A DNA stretch of 64,000 nt. Origin: an uncultured Marinococcus sp. (lineage in GTDB: Bacteria > Bacillota > Bacilli > Bacillales > Marinococcaceae). The position numbers and the translations under genes were made by a program. The stretch lies in NCBI RefSeq assembly GCF_947493875.1, contig NZ_CANLSU010000005.1, positions 62,001 through 126,000 of the forward strand. Direction: 5' to 3'. Shown piece by piece: positions 9,991 to 18,603 of this stretch. Under the pieces are notes generated by a model. The model saw only the letters and a list, made by a program, of their open reading frames with translations. It was not told the DNA's origin and made no database searches. Every line of letters begins with the position of its first letter. The stretch's first letter is position 1.

Positions 9991-10073
9991 CCACTTCCCT
10001 CCGCTGGTATAATCCAGATCAGGTTCAAAGGGATCAGCTTTACGCTGTCTCAGCCAACAGGCACCCCTAGTGG
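9991..10073 (-). ncRNA. TPP riboswitch, distal copy
   Basis: A second complete thi box: AGGGGTGCC, GGCTGAGA, CCCTTTGAACCTGATCTGG, then ACCAGCGGAGGGAAGTGG. P1 pairs CCACT with AGTGG. It is nearest to the promoter and has its own terminator. Confidence 0.95.
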
Positions 10074-10088
10074 TTTGATATTACTTAT

Positions 10089-10117
10089 ATCATAACGCGG
10101 TACACCTCTTCCGTCAA
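10089..10117 (-). promoter_or_regulatory. SigA promoter of the thi operon
   Basis: TTGACG (10112-10117), a 17-base spacer and TATGAT (10089-10094) on the minus strand, just upstream of the distal TPP aptamer. Confidence 0.85.
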
Positions 10118-10130
10118 TTCACCCCGAGTT

Positions 10131-11030
10131 TTACGCCTGGAAAATCGACAGCACCACCCAGAGGGAGGGGACGCTTAAAAGAGTTGTCACCAGTGTAATA
10201 CTCGAAACAAGCTGAGGGTTGGAATCAAACTGGACGGAAATCATTGCCATCGTTGCTGCACTCGGCATCGCTGTTGAAACAACCAGCACGGTCGTCAGCG
10301 TATCGCTGGTCTGCAGCAGCAGAGTAATCACATAAGCAAGGGCCGGGGCAAATATAAGCCGCAAAAACGTGCCTGCACTTACAAGCTTCCAATCCATGCG
10401 TTTTACGGATATGCGTGCAAGCTGCATGCCCAGTATAATCATAACTACCGGAATCGCTGCGCTCGCGAGCATATCAAGGGCTTCATAATAGGTCGCACCG
10501 ATCGGTATTCCTGTCAGCTGGAAGAGGATGCCCGCAAGCAGTGCATAAAATACCGGCATCCGCAGCACCGTGCGAAACGCGTCGGCTGTATCCATATTGG
10601 CGCTGTTTGCGATATAGACACCTACAGTATTCATCAGCATCGTCTGGATAACCATAAAAACGATAGAGTAGGCAAAGGCTGTATCGCCAAACGCAAAAGC
10701 GATTAAGGGAGCACCGTAATTACCCGCATTCATAAATACAGTGGACAGCATCATGCCGGTTTCATTGGCTTTTGGCCATTGACGCAAAAAAGACACTAAT
10801 TTGATCAGCCCGGTCATGACCGCCAAAAACACCAGGGAAAACAGAGCCATCGACAGCATATCGCTGTTCAGCTCTCTTTCATAGAATGTCCGGAAAACAA
10901 GCGCGGGCGTCAATACATAAAGAGCGACAGCCGACACCGGCCGAATATCCACTGCCTGTCTTTTCTGCAGCAAATAGCCAATCGCAAATATTAAAATGAT
11001 TGGGATCAATACATTGATCAGCACACTCAT
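10131..11030 (-). CDS. AEC family (auxin efflux carrier-like) transporter
   Basis: A 299-residue membrane protein with about ten hydrophobic helices in two five-helix halves, the layout of the AEC/BART superfamily. Bacterial members carry small organic acids such as malate or malonate; the substrate here is not readable. Family-like blocks are TPALVFRTFYE, MNAGNYGAPLIAFAFG and VVSTAMPSAATMAM. The start ATG 11030 follows a GGAAGGG site. It ends just before the thi operon promoter; there is no sign of a thiamine role. Confidence 0.85.
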   Translation of the reverse strand: MSVLINVLIPIILIFAIGYLLQKRQAVDIRPVSAVALYVLTPALVFRTFYERELNSDMLSMALFSLVFLAVMTGLIKLVSFLRQWPKANETGMMLSTVFMNAGNYGAPLIAFAFGDTAFAYSIVFMVIQTMLMNTVGVYIANSANMDTADAFRTVLRMPVFYALLAGILFQLTGIPIGATYYEALDMLASAAIPVVMIILGMQLARISVKRMDWKLVSAGTFLRLIFAPALAYVITLLLQTSDTLTTVLVVSTAMPSAATMAMISVQFDSNPQLVSSITLVTTLLSVPSLWVVLSIFQA

Positions 11031-11086
11031 GCGGAGCCCTTCCTTCTTTCCTTAAATTTAATGCACCTTAATACCGGCCCTTTCCG

Positions 11087-12559
11087 CTAGTAATCGTGTC
11101 GGAGCATCTGCTTTAAAATACGCTTCTCTTTACGCGATACAAGAATATACAAATAATCACCTGCATTGATTACCGTCTCACCAACTGGAGTGACCAGTTC
11201 ATCGTCTCTTACAATCGCGCTGATCAGCGCAGAGGCTGGAAATTCAATGCTTTGAAGCGTCTGGCCGACAATCGGTGTCGCTTCATTCGTTTGAAATTCC
11301 ATAATTTCTGCGTTCGCTTTTCCAAGTGACACCAGCTCCAGGGAATGAGTCGGCGCTTCCCGGAGCGGACCGGACAGGTGAAGCCACTTTGCTAATGGAG
11401 CGATAGTCGCTCCCTGGATCAGCGCAGATGTCAGCACAATAAAGAAGACGACGTTAAAAATCTGGCTGCCCGACTCCACACCGGCCACGATCGGGTATGT
11501 AGCCAAAATGATCGGCACCGCCCCGCGCAGTCCCGCCCAGGATAGAAATATATTCTGCTTCGGCTTGTAGCCGAAAAAGGAAGTCGACAAAAACGTAGCC
11601 AGCGGGCGGGCCAAAAACATTAACACCGCTGATAAAATGAGCCCCATCGTGATGTTTGACCATGTCAATATATCTCTTGGAAACGCAAGGAGACCCAGGA
11701 TGATAAACATGCTTATCTGAGACATCCATGCCATCCCTTCGTTAAACCGGTAAATCGGCTGACGGTAGATCAAATCGGAGTTTCCTATCATAAGGGCTGC
11801 TACATATACTGCCAAAAACCCGCTTGCGCTCATGCTCGAGGTCACGCTGTAGGTCAACAATGCAAAAGCGATCGCAAATAGAGGATACAAACCACTTGAG
11901 TCCAGATTGATACGGTTGATGGTCCATGAGGCTGCCCAGCCAAACAGGGCTCCCATCGCAAGACCAGCGCCCATCTGCCAGAAAAAAGCACCGGATAACA
12001 GCCAGACATTCGGCGAATCTGCCAAAATTAATTCAATAAAAAAGAGCGTTAAAAACACGGCCATCGGATCGTTGCTTCCCGACTCCGCTTCGAGGGTGGA
12101 CCCCATTTTTTTATCAATGCTCCGTCCTTTCAGGGCAGCAAAGACGGCTGCGGCGTCTGTCGAACCGACTGTGGCTCCGAGAAGCATCGCTTCAAGCCAG
12201 CTCAGGTCGAGCAGCTGCTTTGCCACCACCCCCATCAGAGCAGCTGTAAACAGGACACCAAACGTGGCGAGCGTTACGGAAGGCCCCACCACCGGCCTAA
12301 TGTCACGCCACCTTGTCTGAGTACCCCCTTCAAACAGAATAATAATCAGGGCTATAATCCCGACAGTCTGGGCAAGCTGGACATTTTGAAAGTCAATAAT
12401 GCCAAAACCATCATTTCCCATCAGCATACCTAGAATTATAAACAAAATAAGCGAAGGTACGCCGAGACGTGTCGAAAATTTTGTCACGACGACACCTAAT
12501 ATAAGCAGAAGTGCTCCTAATAATATAAATGAATCCACGTTCGCGTTTCCTTCAAACAA
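11087..12559 (-). CDS. Potassium/proton antiporter with RCK_C domain (CvrA/NhaP2-like)
   Basis: A 490-residue CPA1-type cation/proton antiporter of the plasma membrane. About 12 transmembrane helices carry GSTDAAAVFAAL and AESGSNDPMAVFLT, the core transport motifs with the acidic ND pair. A C-terminal RCK_C (TrkA-C) domain of about 80 residues (from PIVGQTLQSI to ILVSRKEKR) suggests gating by a nucleotide or other small ligand. Such proteins usually export K+ or Na+, fitting a salt- or alkali-living cell. TTG 12559 is chosen because AAAGGAGG lies 9 bases upstream; GTG 12586 has no site. Confidence 0.88.
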   Translation of the reverse strand: MFEGNANVDSFILLGALLLILGVVVTKFSTRLGVPSLILFIILGMLMGNDGFGIIDFQNVQLAQTVGIIALIIILFEGGTQTRWRDIRPVVGPSVTLATFGVLFTAALMGVVAKQLLDLSWLEAMLLGATVGSTDAAAVFAALKGRSIDKKMGSTLEAESGSNDPMAVFLTLFFIELILADSPNVWLLSGAFFWQMGAGLAMGALFGWAASWTINRINLDSSGLYPLFAIAFALLTYSVTSSMSASGFLAVYVAALMIGNSDLIYRQPIYRFNEGMAWMSQISMFIILGLLAFPRDILTWSNITMGLILSAVLMFLARPLATFLSTSFFGYKPKQNIFLSWAGLRGAVPIILATYPIVAGVESGSQIFNVVFFIVLTSALIQGATIAPLAKWLHLSGPLREAPTHSLELVSLGKANAEIMEFQTNEATPIVGQTLQSIEFPASALISAIVRDDELVTPVGETVINAGDYLYILVSRKEKRILKQMLRHDY

Positions 12560-12703
12560 TGCCCTTTTCCTCCTTTCCCCTGCCACAGCTGTCTATGGCT
12601 TCTTTATGTATTACTTGCATGATACATGTAATGGTTGTTTAAAAAATACTTGCATTCAGGGAGCTCTAGTCTATCTCTTCTATACCCAAAAATGCACGCA
12701 TAT

Positions 12704-12733
12704 AAAAAAGCATGCTGTTTTTGCAGCATGCTC
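12704..12733 (-). terminator. Terminator after yisL
   Basis: GCATGCTG and CAGCATGC arms followed by a T-run on the minus strand, six bases after the yisL stop. Confidence 0.82.
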
Positions 12734-12739
12734 TCTGTA

Positions 12740-13078
12740 TTACCCAATCACATCGTAGCCGATAGAAAGGATAATTGCGAATAAAATGACCCATATAATC
12801 CAAAACATGGCGTGTTTTCTGCCTGCCCGCCGGCGGACAAACATCATTTCCATTACCCCGATAAATATCAGGGCCAGCACCCCTTTTATAATGGACAGGA
12901 GCGGGAAGCCATACAGCGCCACCATGCCTGCACCAGAAAGAACCATGATAACCACGAAAAGCCGCTCAATCATCATTGTCACTTTTTGTTTCGGAAACAG
13001 GTAGCTGATCAAAAAGAATATAATCAAAAATGCCCACGAACCTGAATGTGCCTCATACAAAATACTTTGAAGATCCAT
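12740..13078 (-). CDS. yisL: YisL family membrane protein (DUF1516)
   Basis: A 112-residue protein with four predicted transmembrane helices, similar in order and length to Bacillus YisL: an opening H-S-G-S-W helix, a helix ending ERLFVVIMVLSGAGM, and KGVLALIFIGVMEMMFVRRR. Function is unknown in the family. ATG 13078 is chosen over an upstream ATG at 13096 because GAAAGGAGG precedes it at the correct distance. A lone gene with its own terminator. Confidence 0.82.
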   Translation of the reverse strand: MDLQSILYEAHSGSWAFLIIFFLISYLFPKQKVTMMIERLFVVIMVLSGAGMVALYGFPLLSIIKGVLALIFIGVMEMMFVRRRAGRKHAMFWIIWVILFAIILSIGYDVIG

Positions 13079-13194
13079 ATGTTTTCCTCCTTTCATTTTT
13101 CATTGCTTTTCTGCTCCAAATGCTTCACCTGAGTGTAACTATAATCAAAATAAAGCCTGTGCTCAAGCCATAAAAGCTTTTGTTTTTGAACGTT

Positions 13195-13515
13195 TTATGG
13201 CGCTATCAGCTTCAGGCCCACCACAGAAGCAAGGATCACTGCGATACTTATAAGCCGGCCTGTGTTTGCCGGCTCTTTGTACCAAAGCATGCCAAACAGT
13301 GCGCTGCCTGCTGCCCCTATTCCTGTCCAGACAGCGTAGGCAGTCCCCATCGGGAGCGTCTGCATCGCAAGGGAAAGGAGAAAAAAGCTTGCTCCAAACC
13401 CGGCAGCAATTAACAGCAGCGGCCAGATGACCCGCTTTTGGATCCATTCATTAATCATCGAAACACCAATCATCTCAAAAATACCCGCACCGATCAAATA
13501 CAGCCATGTCATCAC
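13195..13515 (-). CDS. ykkD: Small multidrug resistance protein YkkD, guanidinium export
   Basis: A 106-residue four-helix SMR protein. The key membrane glutamate is in GIFEMIGVSM, and PMGTAYAVWTGIGAAGSAL is the SMR signature. It overlaps ykkC by 4 bases and works with it as a paired exporter. Position behind a guanidine-I riboswitch shows that guanidinium is the probable substrate, as for Bacillus YkkCD. The longer of the two possible family readings, a general quaternary-ammonium exporter, is less likely in this context. Confidence 0.93.
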   Translation of the reverse strand: MMTWLYLIGAGIFEMIGVSMINEWIQKRVIWPLLLIAAGFGASFFLLSLAMQTLPMGTAYAVWTGIGAAGSALFGMLWYKEPANTGRLISIAVILASVVGLKLIAP

Positions 13516-13853
13516 TGTCCACCGCTCCCTTCATTTGCTTTGGCACGCCCGGAGGCTGTATGAAGCCCGGCGATGCCTCCAATCAGCATGAAAATAAAGA
13601 CCAGCTTGATCCATTCGAATGGCTGGCCGAAAAAGATCATATCAAGAACCGTCGTTCCGACGGTACCAATACCGACAAAGGCCACGTATGATGTTCCTAC
13701 CGGCAGATGTTCGCCCGCCCGGATTAAAAAGAGAAAGCTCAGTACGATAGCCACAAGCGTTCCTGCCCATTCCCATCCGGCCGAGGCATGCTTCAAGCCC
13801 ACGACCCAGAGAATTTCAAATGCTGCCGCTGCCGCGACGTTGATCCATCCCAT
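13512..13853 (-). CDS. ykkC: Small multidrug resistance protein YkkC, guanidinium export
   Basis: A 113-residue SMR protein with four helices; FEILWVVGLKHA holds the conserved glutamate and the tryptophan typical of the Gdx/SugE branch, and PVGTSYVAFVGIGTVGTTVLD is the signature loop. First gene after the guanidine-I riboswitch. Its C-terminal tail is polar. Together with YkkD it probably forms a hetero-oligomer in the plasma membrane that swaps guanidinium for protons. Confidence 0.94.
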   Translation of the reverse strand: MGWINVAAAAAFEILWVVGLKHASAGWEWAGTLVAIVLSFLFLIRAGEHLPVGTSYVAFVGIGTVGTTVLDMIFFGQPFEWIKLVFIFMLIGGIAGLHTASGRAKANEGSGGQ

Positions 13854-13920
13854 TACAATCCCTCCTTGCCGGTGCTTTCTTAATTATTTCCCGGAAATAT
13901 TCATTACAGCTTTAACCGCG

Positions 13921-13959
13921 AAAAAACCCGGGAAGTCTTCGCAGCGAAGATCTCCCGGG
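13921..13959 (-). terminator. Riboswitch expression-platform terminator
   Basis: CCCGGGAGATCTTCGC pairs with GCGAAGACTTCCCGGG and a T-run follows on the minus strand. The 5' arm is shared with the 3' end of the guanidine aptamer, so ligand binding should block the terminator. Confidence 0.88.
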
Positions 13960-14043
13960 TTTTTATCCCTCCGTGTCGCAAACTATTCGTCTGCGGGTTT
14001 TCTCTTGGACCAGACCGGCAATGCCGCGGAACCCTAGAAAACA
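13951..14043 (-). ncRNA. Guanidine-I riboswitch (ykkC RNA)
   Basis: Minus-strand sequence contains the ykkC core in order: TTTTCTAGGGTTCCGC, GGTCTGGTCCAAGAG, ACACGGAGGGATAAAA, CCCGGGAGA. This is a guanidine-sensing aptamer, here in front of ykkCD. The overlap with the terminator arm indicates an ON switch. Confidence 0.95.
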
Positions 14044-14054
14044 TTCTGCCTCAC

Positions 14055-14082
14055 AGTATATCAAATTTCCGGATATTGTCTA
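14055..14082 (-). promoter_or_regulatory. SigA promoter of ykkCD
   Basis: TAGACA (14077-14082), 16-base spacer, TATACT (14055-14060). The -35 box lies in the last codons of topB. Confidence 0.75.
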
Positions 14083-16236
14083 CGACGAGGCATTGTCTTT
14101 AGCTGGAAACACAAATTCCACGCCATTTTCTTTACGTTTTAATTTGGCGTCAAACGGCTTTTTGCCTTTAAATCCTTTAATCACCTGGGTTTCCCCTTTT
14201 TCACACAGCTTTTTAACCTGCGCCTGGGTAATTCTTTTTTTCAATAACGTTTTCGGGACGGTGAATTTGCAGCCATTCGCATATTCACTGCAGCCGTAAA
14301 AGGACTTCCGCTCCATCAGCTGTCCCTTTTGGCATACGGGACAGAGGGCAATTGGCTCTGCACGCTGCGGCTGTTTTTTGGAGGAGGCGACCTGATCCGG
14401 CTTCGTCTGCATATTCGTTATGCCTGCCGGCGCTTCTTCCACCAGTTTTTTCGTAAAAGCCTCTGTCTGCTTTAAAAAAGCTTCCTTATCCGCTTCCCCG
14501 CTGCCAATCTGCTTTAAAAAGGCTTCCCATTTCGCGGTGAGCAGCGGCTTGGACAAAAGCGTCCCCTCCACTACTTCGCACAGTGCACGGCCCTTGGCGG
14601 TCACTTCCACAATGTTCTTTTGAATCCGGATATATTCCTGCTTTTGCAGGGTCTGAATAATGGTGCTGCGCGTCGCTTCAGTCCCAAGGCCTTCTGTTTC
14701 CTGCAGTACTTTTTTAGACGTTTCATCATCCTCGATCCATTTGCCGCAGGACTTCATCATGTTGATCAGTTGTCCCTCGGTGTAAGGCTTGGGCGGCTGG
14801 GTTTCCTTTTCAGCCGCCTGGACGTATGCCGTAACCTGCTCTTTTTCGGCTAATGGGGGAAGAGTATTGTCCTCCTGATCTTTCTTCTTCTTCGGCGCCG
14901 GAAAGAGCTCCTTCCAGCCCAGCTGCCGGTCCACCCGGCCTTTGCTTTCAAAAATAAGCCCATGGACGTCCGTTTCCACCGTCGTTTCTTCGTATACGTA
15001 GTTTCGGTGAAACATCGCCAGCACGCTGTTCATGACCTCTTTGTACACCTGCTGCTGGGCCCGGTTCAGCTTTTCAAACTGAGTCTGGCTCAGCACTTTT
15101 TTAGTCGGAATGATCGCATGGTGCTCCTGAACTTTGCTTCCGTCTACAAACCGCTTCGAGGGAGTGGTGGACGCCGGCTCGAAGGAGACGTTCATGCACT
15201 CCTGCATCCGGGAGAGATTTCCTTTTAAGTAGTTAAATTCCCCTGATGTGATGTGGCGGGTGTCCGTTCTCGGATAGGAAACAGCTTTTAATGGTTCGTC
15301 ATACAGGCTCTGCACCGTTTTCAGCACGGCCGACGGACTCATTTTATATTTCTTGTTCATCGTTGTCTGCAGGCTCGAGAGCGAGTGAAGGAGCGGGGGC
15401 TTTTCCTGCTTTTCTTCTTTTTTGACGCTCCTGACCGTGCCTTCGGTATCCTTTTTCAGTCCGTGCTCCTTCCAGATCCGGAGCACCTCTTCCTTTGAGC
15501 CGAAGCGCTTTTTATACTTTCCTTTATACTCTCCTGCTTCCGCCCGGAAGGTTCCTTCAAGCTCCCAGTAAGGCTCGGGCACAAACGCCTCAATTTCCTT
15601 CTGCCGGTCGTAAATAAGCTTGAGTGTCGGCGTCTGGACCCTGCCGACGCTGAACACTTCATTGATGCCCTTCTGCTTTAACAGCAGCGTATACAGACGG
15701 CTCGCATTCATGCCGACAATCCAGTCGGAAAACTGGCGGGCCCGTGCCTCCTCGTAAAGAGGGAGATAGTCTGCACCTTCCCGGAGCTGCTCGAACCCTT
15801 TATACACTTCGTCCTTTTCGAGGCTGTTGATCCAAAGGCGCCGGGTTGGTTTATGAGACGTTTTCGTATAGTCGATAACGCTGCGCGCGATGTTCTCGCC
15901 TTCCCGGTCGCAGTCGGTCGCAATAATAATGCTGTCGGCTTCCTGCAGCATCTGTTTGACAATCTTCAGCTGCTTGAATGCCCTGGGGTTAGGCTTGAAG
16001 CGGAAATGGGCGGGAAGCATCGGGAGGGTATCGAGCGACCATTTTTTCCAGGAGGACTCGTAATCGGCCGGGGCCCGGAGCTCGAGCAGATGGCCAAACC
16101 CCCAGGTAAGCACCGCCCCGTCCGGAAACAGGCTGCACGGCTTCAGCCGCATATACCCATCTTTTTTCTCCTGTATTTGAAACGCGGCCGCGTAGGCTTT
16201 TGCCTGGGACGGCTTCTCCGCTAGGATAACTGGCAT
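14080..16236 (-). CDS. topB: DNA topoisomerase III
   Basis: A 718-residue type IA topoisomerase that passes single DNA strands and decatenates. The Toprim domain opens with VILAEKPSQAKAYA and has IIATDCDREGENIAR; the active-site tyrosine lies in SYPRTDTRHI at about residue 320. Length matches Bacillus TopB. The C-terminus holds one CPVC-x18-C-type zinc ribbon that looks like a topoisomerase zinc finger. A LexA-like box lies just downstream of its -10 element, so damage control is possible. The gene ends on the ykkCD promoter. Confidence 0.96.
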   Translation of the reverse strand: MPVILAEKPSQAKAYAAAFQIQEKKDGYMRLKPCSLFPDGAVLTWGFGHLLELRAPADYESSWKKWSLDTLPMLPAHFRFKPNPRAFKQLKIVKQMLQEADSIIIATDCDREGENIARSVIDYTKTSHKPTRRLWINSLEKDEVYKGFEQLREGADYLPLYEEARARQFSDWIVGMNASRLYTLLLKQKGINEVFSVGRVQTPTLKLIYDRQKEIEAFVPEPYWELEGTFRAEAGEYKGKYKKRFGSKEEVLRIWKEHGLKKDTEGTVRSVKKEEKQEKPPLLHSLSSLQTTMNKKYKMSPSAVLKTVQSLYDEPLKAVSYPRTDTRHITSGEFNYLKGNLSRMQECMNVSFEPASTTPSKRFVDGSKVQEHHAIIPTKKVLSQTQFEKLNRAQQQVYKEVMNSVLAMFHRNYVYEETTVETDVHGLIFESKGRVDRQLGWKELFPAPKKKKDQEDNTLPPLAEKEQVTAYVQAAEKETQPPKPYTEGQLINMMKSCGKWIEDDETSKKVLQETEGLGTEATRSTIIQTLQKQEYIRIQKNIVEVTAKGRALCEVVEGTLLSKPLLTAKWEAFLKQIGSGEADKEAFLKQTEAFTKKLVEEAPAGITNMQTKPDQVASSKKQPQRAEPIALCPVCQKGQLMERKSFYGCSEYANGCKFTVPKTLLKKRITQAQVKKLCEKGETQVIKGFKGKKPFDAKLKRKENGVEFVFPAKDNASS

Positions 16237-16273
16237 AAAGAAATTCCTCTCTTCGCTGATTTCTTTGAATTCA

Positions 16274-16287
16274 AGAACATTTGTTCT
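16274..16287. promoter_or_regulatory. LexA/DinR-like box
   Basis: AGAACATTTGTTCT contains GAAC-N4-GTTC, the core of the Gram-positive SOS operator, and is fully palindromic in its arms. It sits 4 bases from an ATTATAAT that gives TATAAT on both strands (16291-16298), between topB and the 2OG dioxygenase gene. Confidence 0.5.
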
Positions 16288-16438
16288 TTAATTATAATGA
16301 ATCTGTCACAAAAACGAAAGATGGAGCCCGGCTTTCATATACTCAACTTCGGCCGCGCGTGATACACTAGCATTTGTGAAAACAATGGAAGGATGCTTCC
16401 ACTCGAAGAAACCACTATTCGGGAGGAGAAATAGACAA

Positions 16439-17245
16439 ATGAAGCCTTTAAAACAGCAGGGATACGAATATTACGATTTAGCCGATATCCTGCATGACAG
16501 CTACAGCGAAGCCGATCTTGCTGCTCTCACCGCCGCCTTTGACGACCTTCCGGCCGATGACTATGCCCCGGATCTGAACCGCTACCGTCAGTATGGCCGT
16601 GCCGTTATTTTTCCCGGCACCCACCGGATCGAATGGCTGCCGGAAACGGTTAAAAACGGTAAAAGCTACTACGATTATTTCCAGGGGTCGTTCAACCCGG
16701 AATACCCGGACGCGAGCCGCCGCTTTCCTGCCATTCCCGAACACGTCAGGCACAACCGGCTGCTTGAAGCGCTGATCGCCTTTAATTTCCGCCAGACATT
16801 CTGGACACGCGAGGATGCGCTGATGCCATTTCATGCAGGAGTCCACTTTGTGAAGCTGCACGTTGAATCCGGTGAGGACGAAGCTTTTTCTTCGCCAAAT
16901 ACGCTGCATCAGGACGGCGAGCCGTTCACATTTGCGCACCTGATCCGCCGGCGCAATATCGAAGGCGCACGGAACGTCATTTCTGTTCCGGAGGTCCGCG
17001 GGCGGATGCCGGAGGAGGTTGACAAGGAAAAAATTACTGATTCCTTTTACATGACCCGCCCGCTTGAATCCTACGGGGTGTATGATCCACTGGTCACTCA
17101 TTACGTAGGCTCCGTACGCAAAGGCCCGGAGGACGGGCCCGGAGAGCGTTCTGCCATCTTAATTGACTACCAGCCTACTGTCGTTGCCAACCCGGATGAG
17201 ATCCGAAGCATGCACGGTGATACAGACAATATGGATTATGTATAA
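16439..17245 (+). CDS. 2OG-Fe(II) dioxygenase, isoleucine-hydroxylase-like
   Basis: A 268-residue protein of the 2OG-Fe dioxygenase family that includes Bacillus L-isoleucine 4-hydroxylase. The iron ligands appear to be His157 and Asp159 (LHQDGEPFTF) and His221 (THYVGSV); an arginine in GERSAILIDYQP may hold 2-oxoglutarate. Family members hydroxylate free aliphatic amino acids, but the substrate here is not known. ATG 16439 is chosen behind GGGAGGAG; the reading frame extends up to 16376 without a ribosome site. It is divergent from topB and alone. Confidence 0.82.
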   Translation: MKPLKQQGYEYYDLADILHDSYSEADLAALTAAFDDLPADDYAPDLNRYRQYGRAVIFPGTHRIEWLPETVKNGKSYYDYFQGSFNPEYPDASRRFPAIPEHVRHNRLLEALIAFNFRQTFWTREDALMPFHAGVHFVKLHVESGEDEAFSSPNTLHQDGEPFTFAHLIRRRNIEGARNVISVPEVRGRMPEEVDKEKITDSFYMTRPLESYGVYDPLVTHYVGSVRKGPEDGPGERSAILIDYQPTVVANPDEIRSMHGDTDNMDYV

Positions 17246-17248
17246 ACC

Positions 17249-17279
17249 GAACCCCCGGCGCAGCACGCGTCGGGGGTTC
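17249..17279. terminator. Hairpin after the 2OG dioxygenase
   Basis: GAACCCCCGGCG pairs with CGTCGGGGGTTC. The following bases are not a strong T-run, so it is a weak terminator in both directions. Confidence 0.5.
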
Positions 17280-17292
17280 ACTATTTGTCTGC

Positions 17293-17535
17293 TTAGTTGA
17301 CCGAGGTTAGGGACACAAGCTCGTATTCAATTGTGGTGCGGTGGGATTCCCATTCCACCCGGTGTATAACCGCCTTGCCAAACGGCACCTTTTCGGCAAA
17401 GGTGTGAATGGGAAGCGGGTGATCAAGCGGAAACATTTGATAATTATCTTTGATCAGCCGGAAATTTTTTTCATCGAGGCGCTCGGCCTGCTTATTCGTA
17501 ATAATTTCCCAGTTCATTTCTACAGAAAAACCCAT
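17293..17535 (-). CDS. DUF2584-like small protein
   Basis: An 80-residue soluble protein, probably DUF2584 of Bacillaceae: MNWEIITNKQAERL, then MFPLDHPLPIHT, and KAVIHRVEWESHRTTIEYELVSL at the C-terminus. All-beta in appearance, with no cysteine. Function is unknown. ATG 17535 is preceded by AGGAGGG at 7 bases. It follows the nucleoside hydrolase gene's promoter region in the opposite sense of coding need; no operon link is clear. Confidence 0.75.
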   Translation of the reverse strand: MGFSVEMNWEIITNKQAERLDEKNFRLIKDNYQMFPLDHPLPIHTFAEKVPFGKAVIHRVEWESHRTTIEYELVSLTSVN

Positions 17536-17592
17536 ATGCGTCCCTCCTGCTCCCTTGTCTCTTTAATTATAACGCTTACTTTTCTATTTCCA

Positions 17593-18513
17593 TTATGGCA
17601 GATTTTTAAGCGATTGTACGATTAAATCCCAAAATTTATCATTATCGACTTCCACTGCGACCTGCACCGGCCCGTCAGCAGCGGAAGCATCAATGACTGT
17701 TTCCCCGTACGTATGCTTTCCCGCAGTTTCCACCTTTACCTCGGCCGATTCAAATGTAAACAGGGACGGCTCCAGGCACACTGCCACCGCGCACGGATCA
17801 TGAACCGGCGGGAGCGTGAGATGAAAACGCTCCTGGTAAGCACGCTGGAAGTGATCAAGCAGTTCATACGTAAACTGGGCCGCCATTGTTGGTATCTCTT
17901 TAATCCGTTCCACCACGGCCTCGGATGATAACGCCTGATGAGTGACATCAAGGCCGCACATCGTGATTGGGATGCCGCTTGAAAAAACGATTTCTGCTGC
18001 TTCTGCATCTGCATAAATATTAAACTCTGCCGCAGGTGTCCAGTTGCCAAACGTGCCGCCTCCCATAACCGACAGGCGGCGAATACGTCCAGCGGCCTTC
18101 GGATTTTTACGGCATAGCATGGCAATATTGGTGAGCGGTCCCGTCGCAATAACGGTAATCTCTTCCTCTGAATGAAGCAGCAGCTCTTCCATTACGTCGA
18201 CTGCATGTCTTTCCTCCACCGTATGTGTCGGCGCCGGAAGCTCTGGCCCATCCAGACCGGACTCACCGTGGATAGAAGGAGCGTGCTCCGCCTTGCGGAC
18301 CAGGGGCCTTCCTGCTCCTTCCGCCACCGGTACTCCCTTAAGGCCTGCGGTATCAGCAGCCACTAAAGCATTTCTTGTTGTTTTTCCTATATCTGCATTG
18401 CCTGAAACGGTCGTTACAGCCCGGATATCCATATCCGGATGCCCCGCCGCAAGAAATAAAGCGATGACATCGTCGTGTCCCGGGTCCATATCCATAATTA
18501 CTGGTATTTTCAT
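17593..18513 (-). CDS. Nucleoside hydrolase (IUNH family)
   Basis: A 306-residue hydrolase that splits ribonucleosides to base and ribose. The calcium-binding N-terminal motif is MDMDPGHDDVIAL (His in place of the more usual Ile), followed by TVSGNADIGKTTRNAL. The mid-chain block ITVIATGPLTNIAMLCRKNP and MGGGTFGNWTPAAEFNIYADAEAA contribute substrate and calcium contacts; HDPCAVAV lies near the C-terminus. AAAGGAAG precedes ATG 18513. Base preference cannot be told; pyrimidine or inosine-uridine activity is most common. Confidence 0.92.
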   Translation of the reverse strand: MKIPVIMDMDPGHDDVIALFLAAGHPDMDIRAVTTVSGNADIGKTTRNALVAADTAGLKGVPVAEGAGRPLVRKAEHAPSIHGESGLDGPELPAPTHTVEERHAVDVMEELLLHSEEEITVIATGPLTNIAMLCRKNPKAAGRIRRLSVMGGGTFGNWTPAAEFNIYADAEAAEIVFSSGIPITMCGLDVTHQALSSEAVVERIKEIPTMAAQFTYELLDHFQRAYQERFHLTLPPVHDPCAVAVCLEPSLFTFESAEVKVETAGKHTYGETVIDASAADGPVQVAVEVDNDKFWDLIVQSLKNLP

Positions 18514-18603
18514 CTGCTGCTTCCTTTCTTTCTAAGAATGTATGTTTATTCAAACCAAAAGCACCGCCGGCCGGCGGTGCTTTCATGCTTCGGACTCCGA
18601 TGT

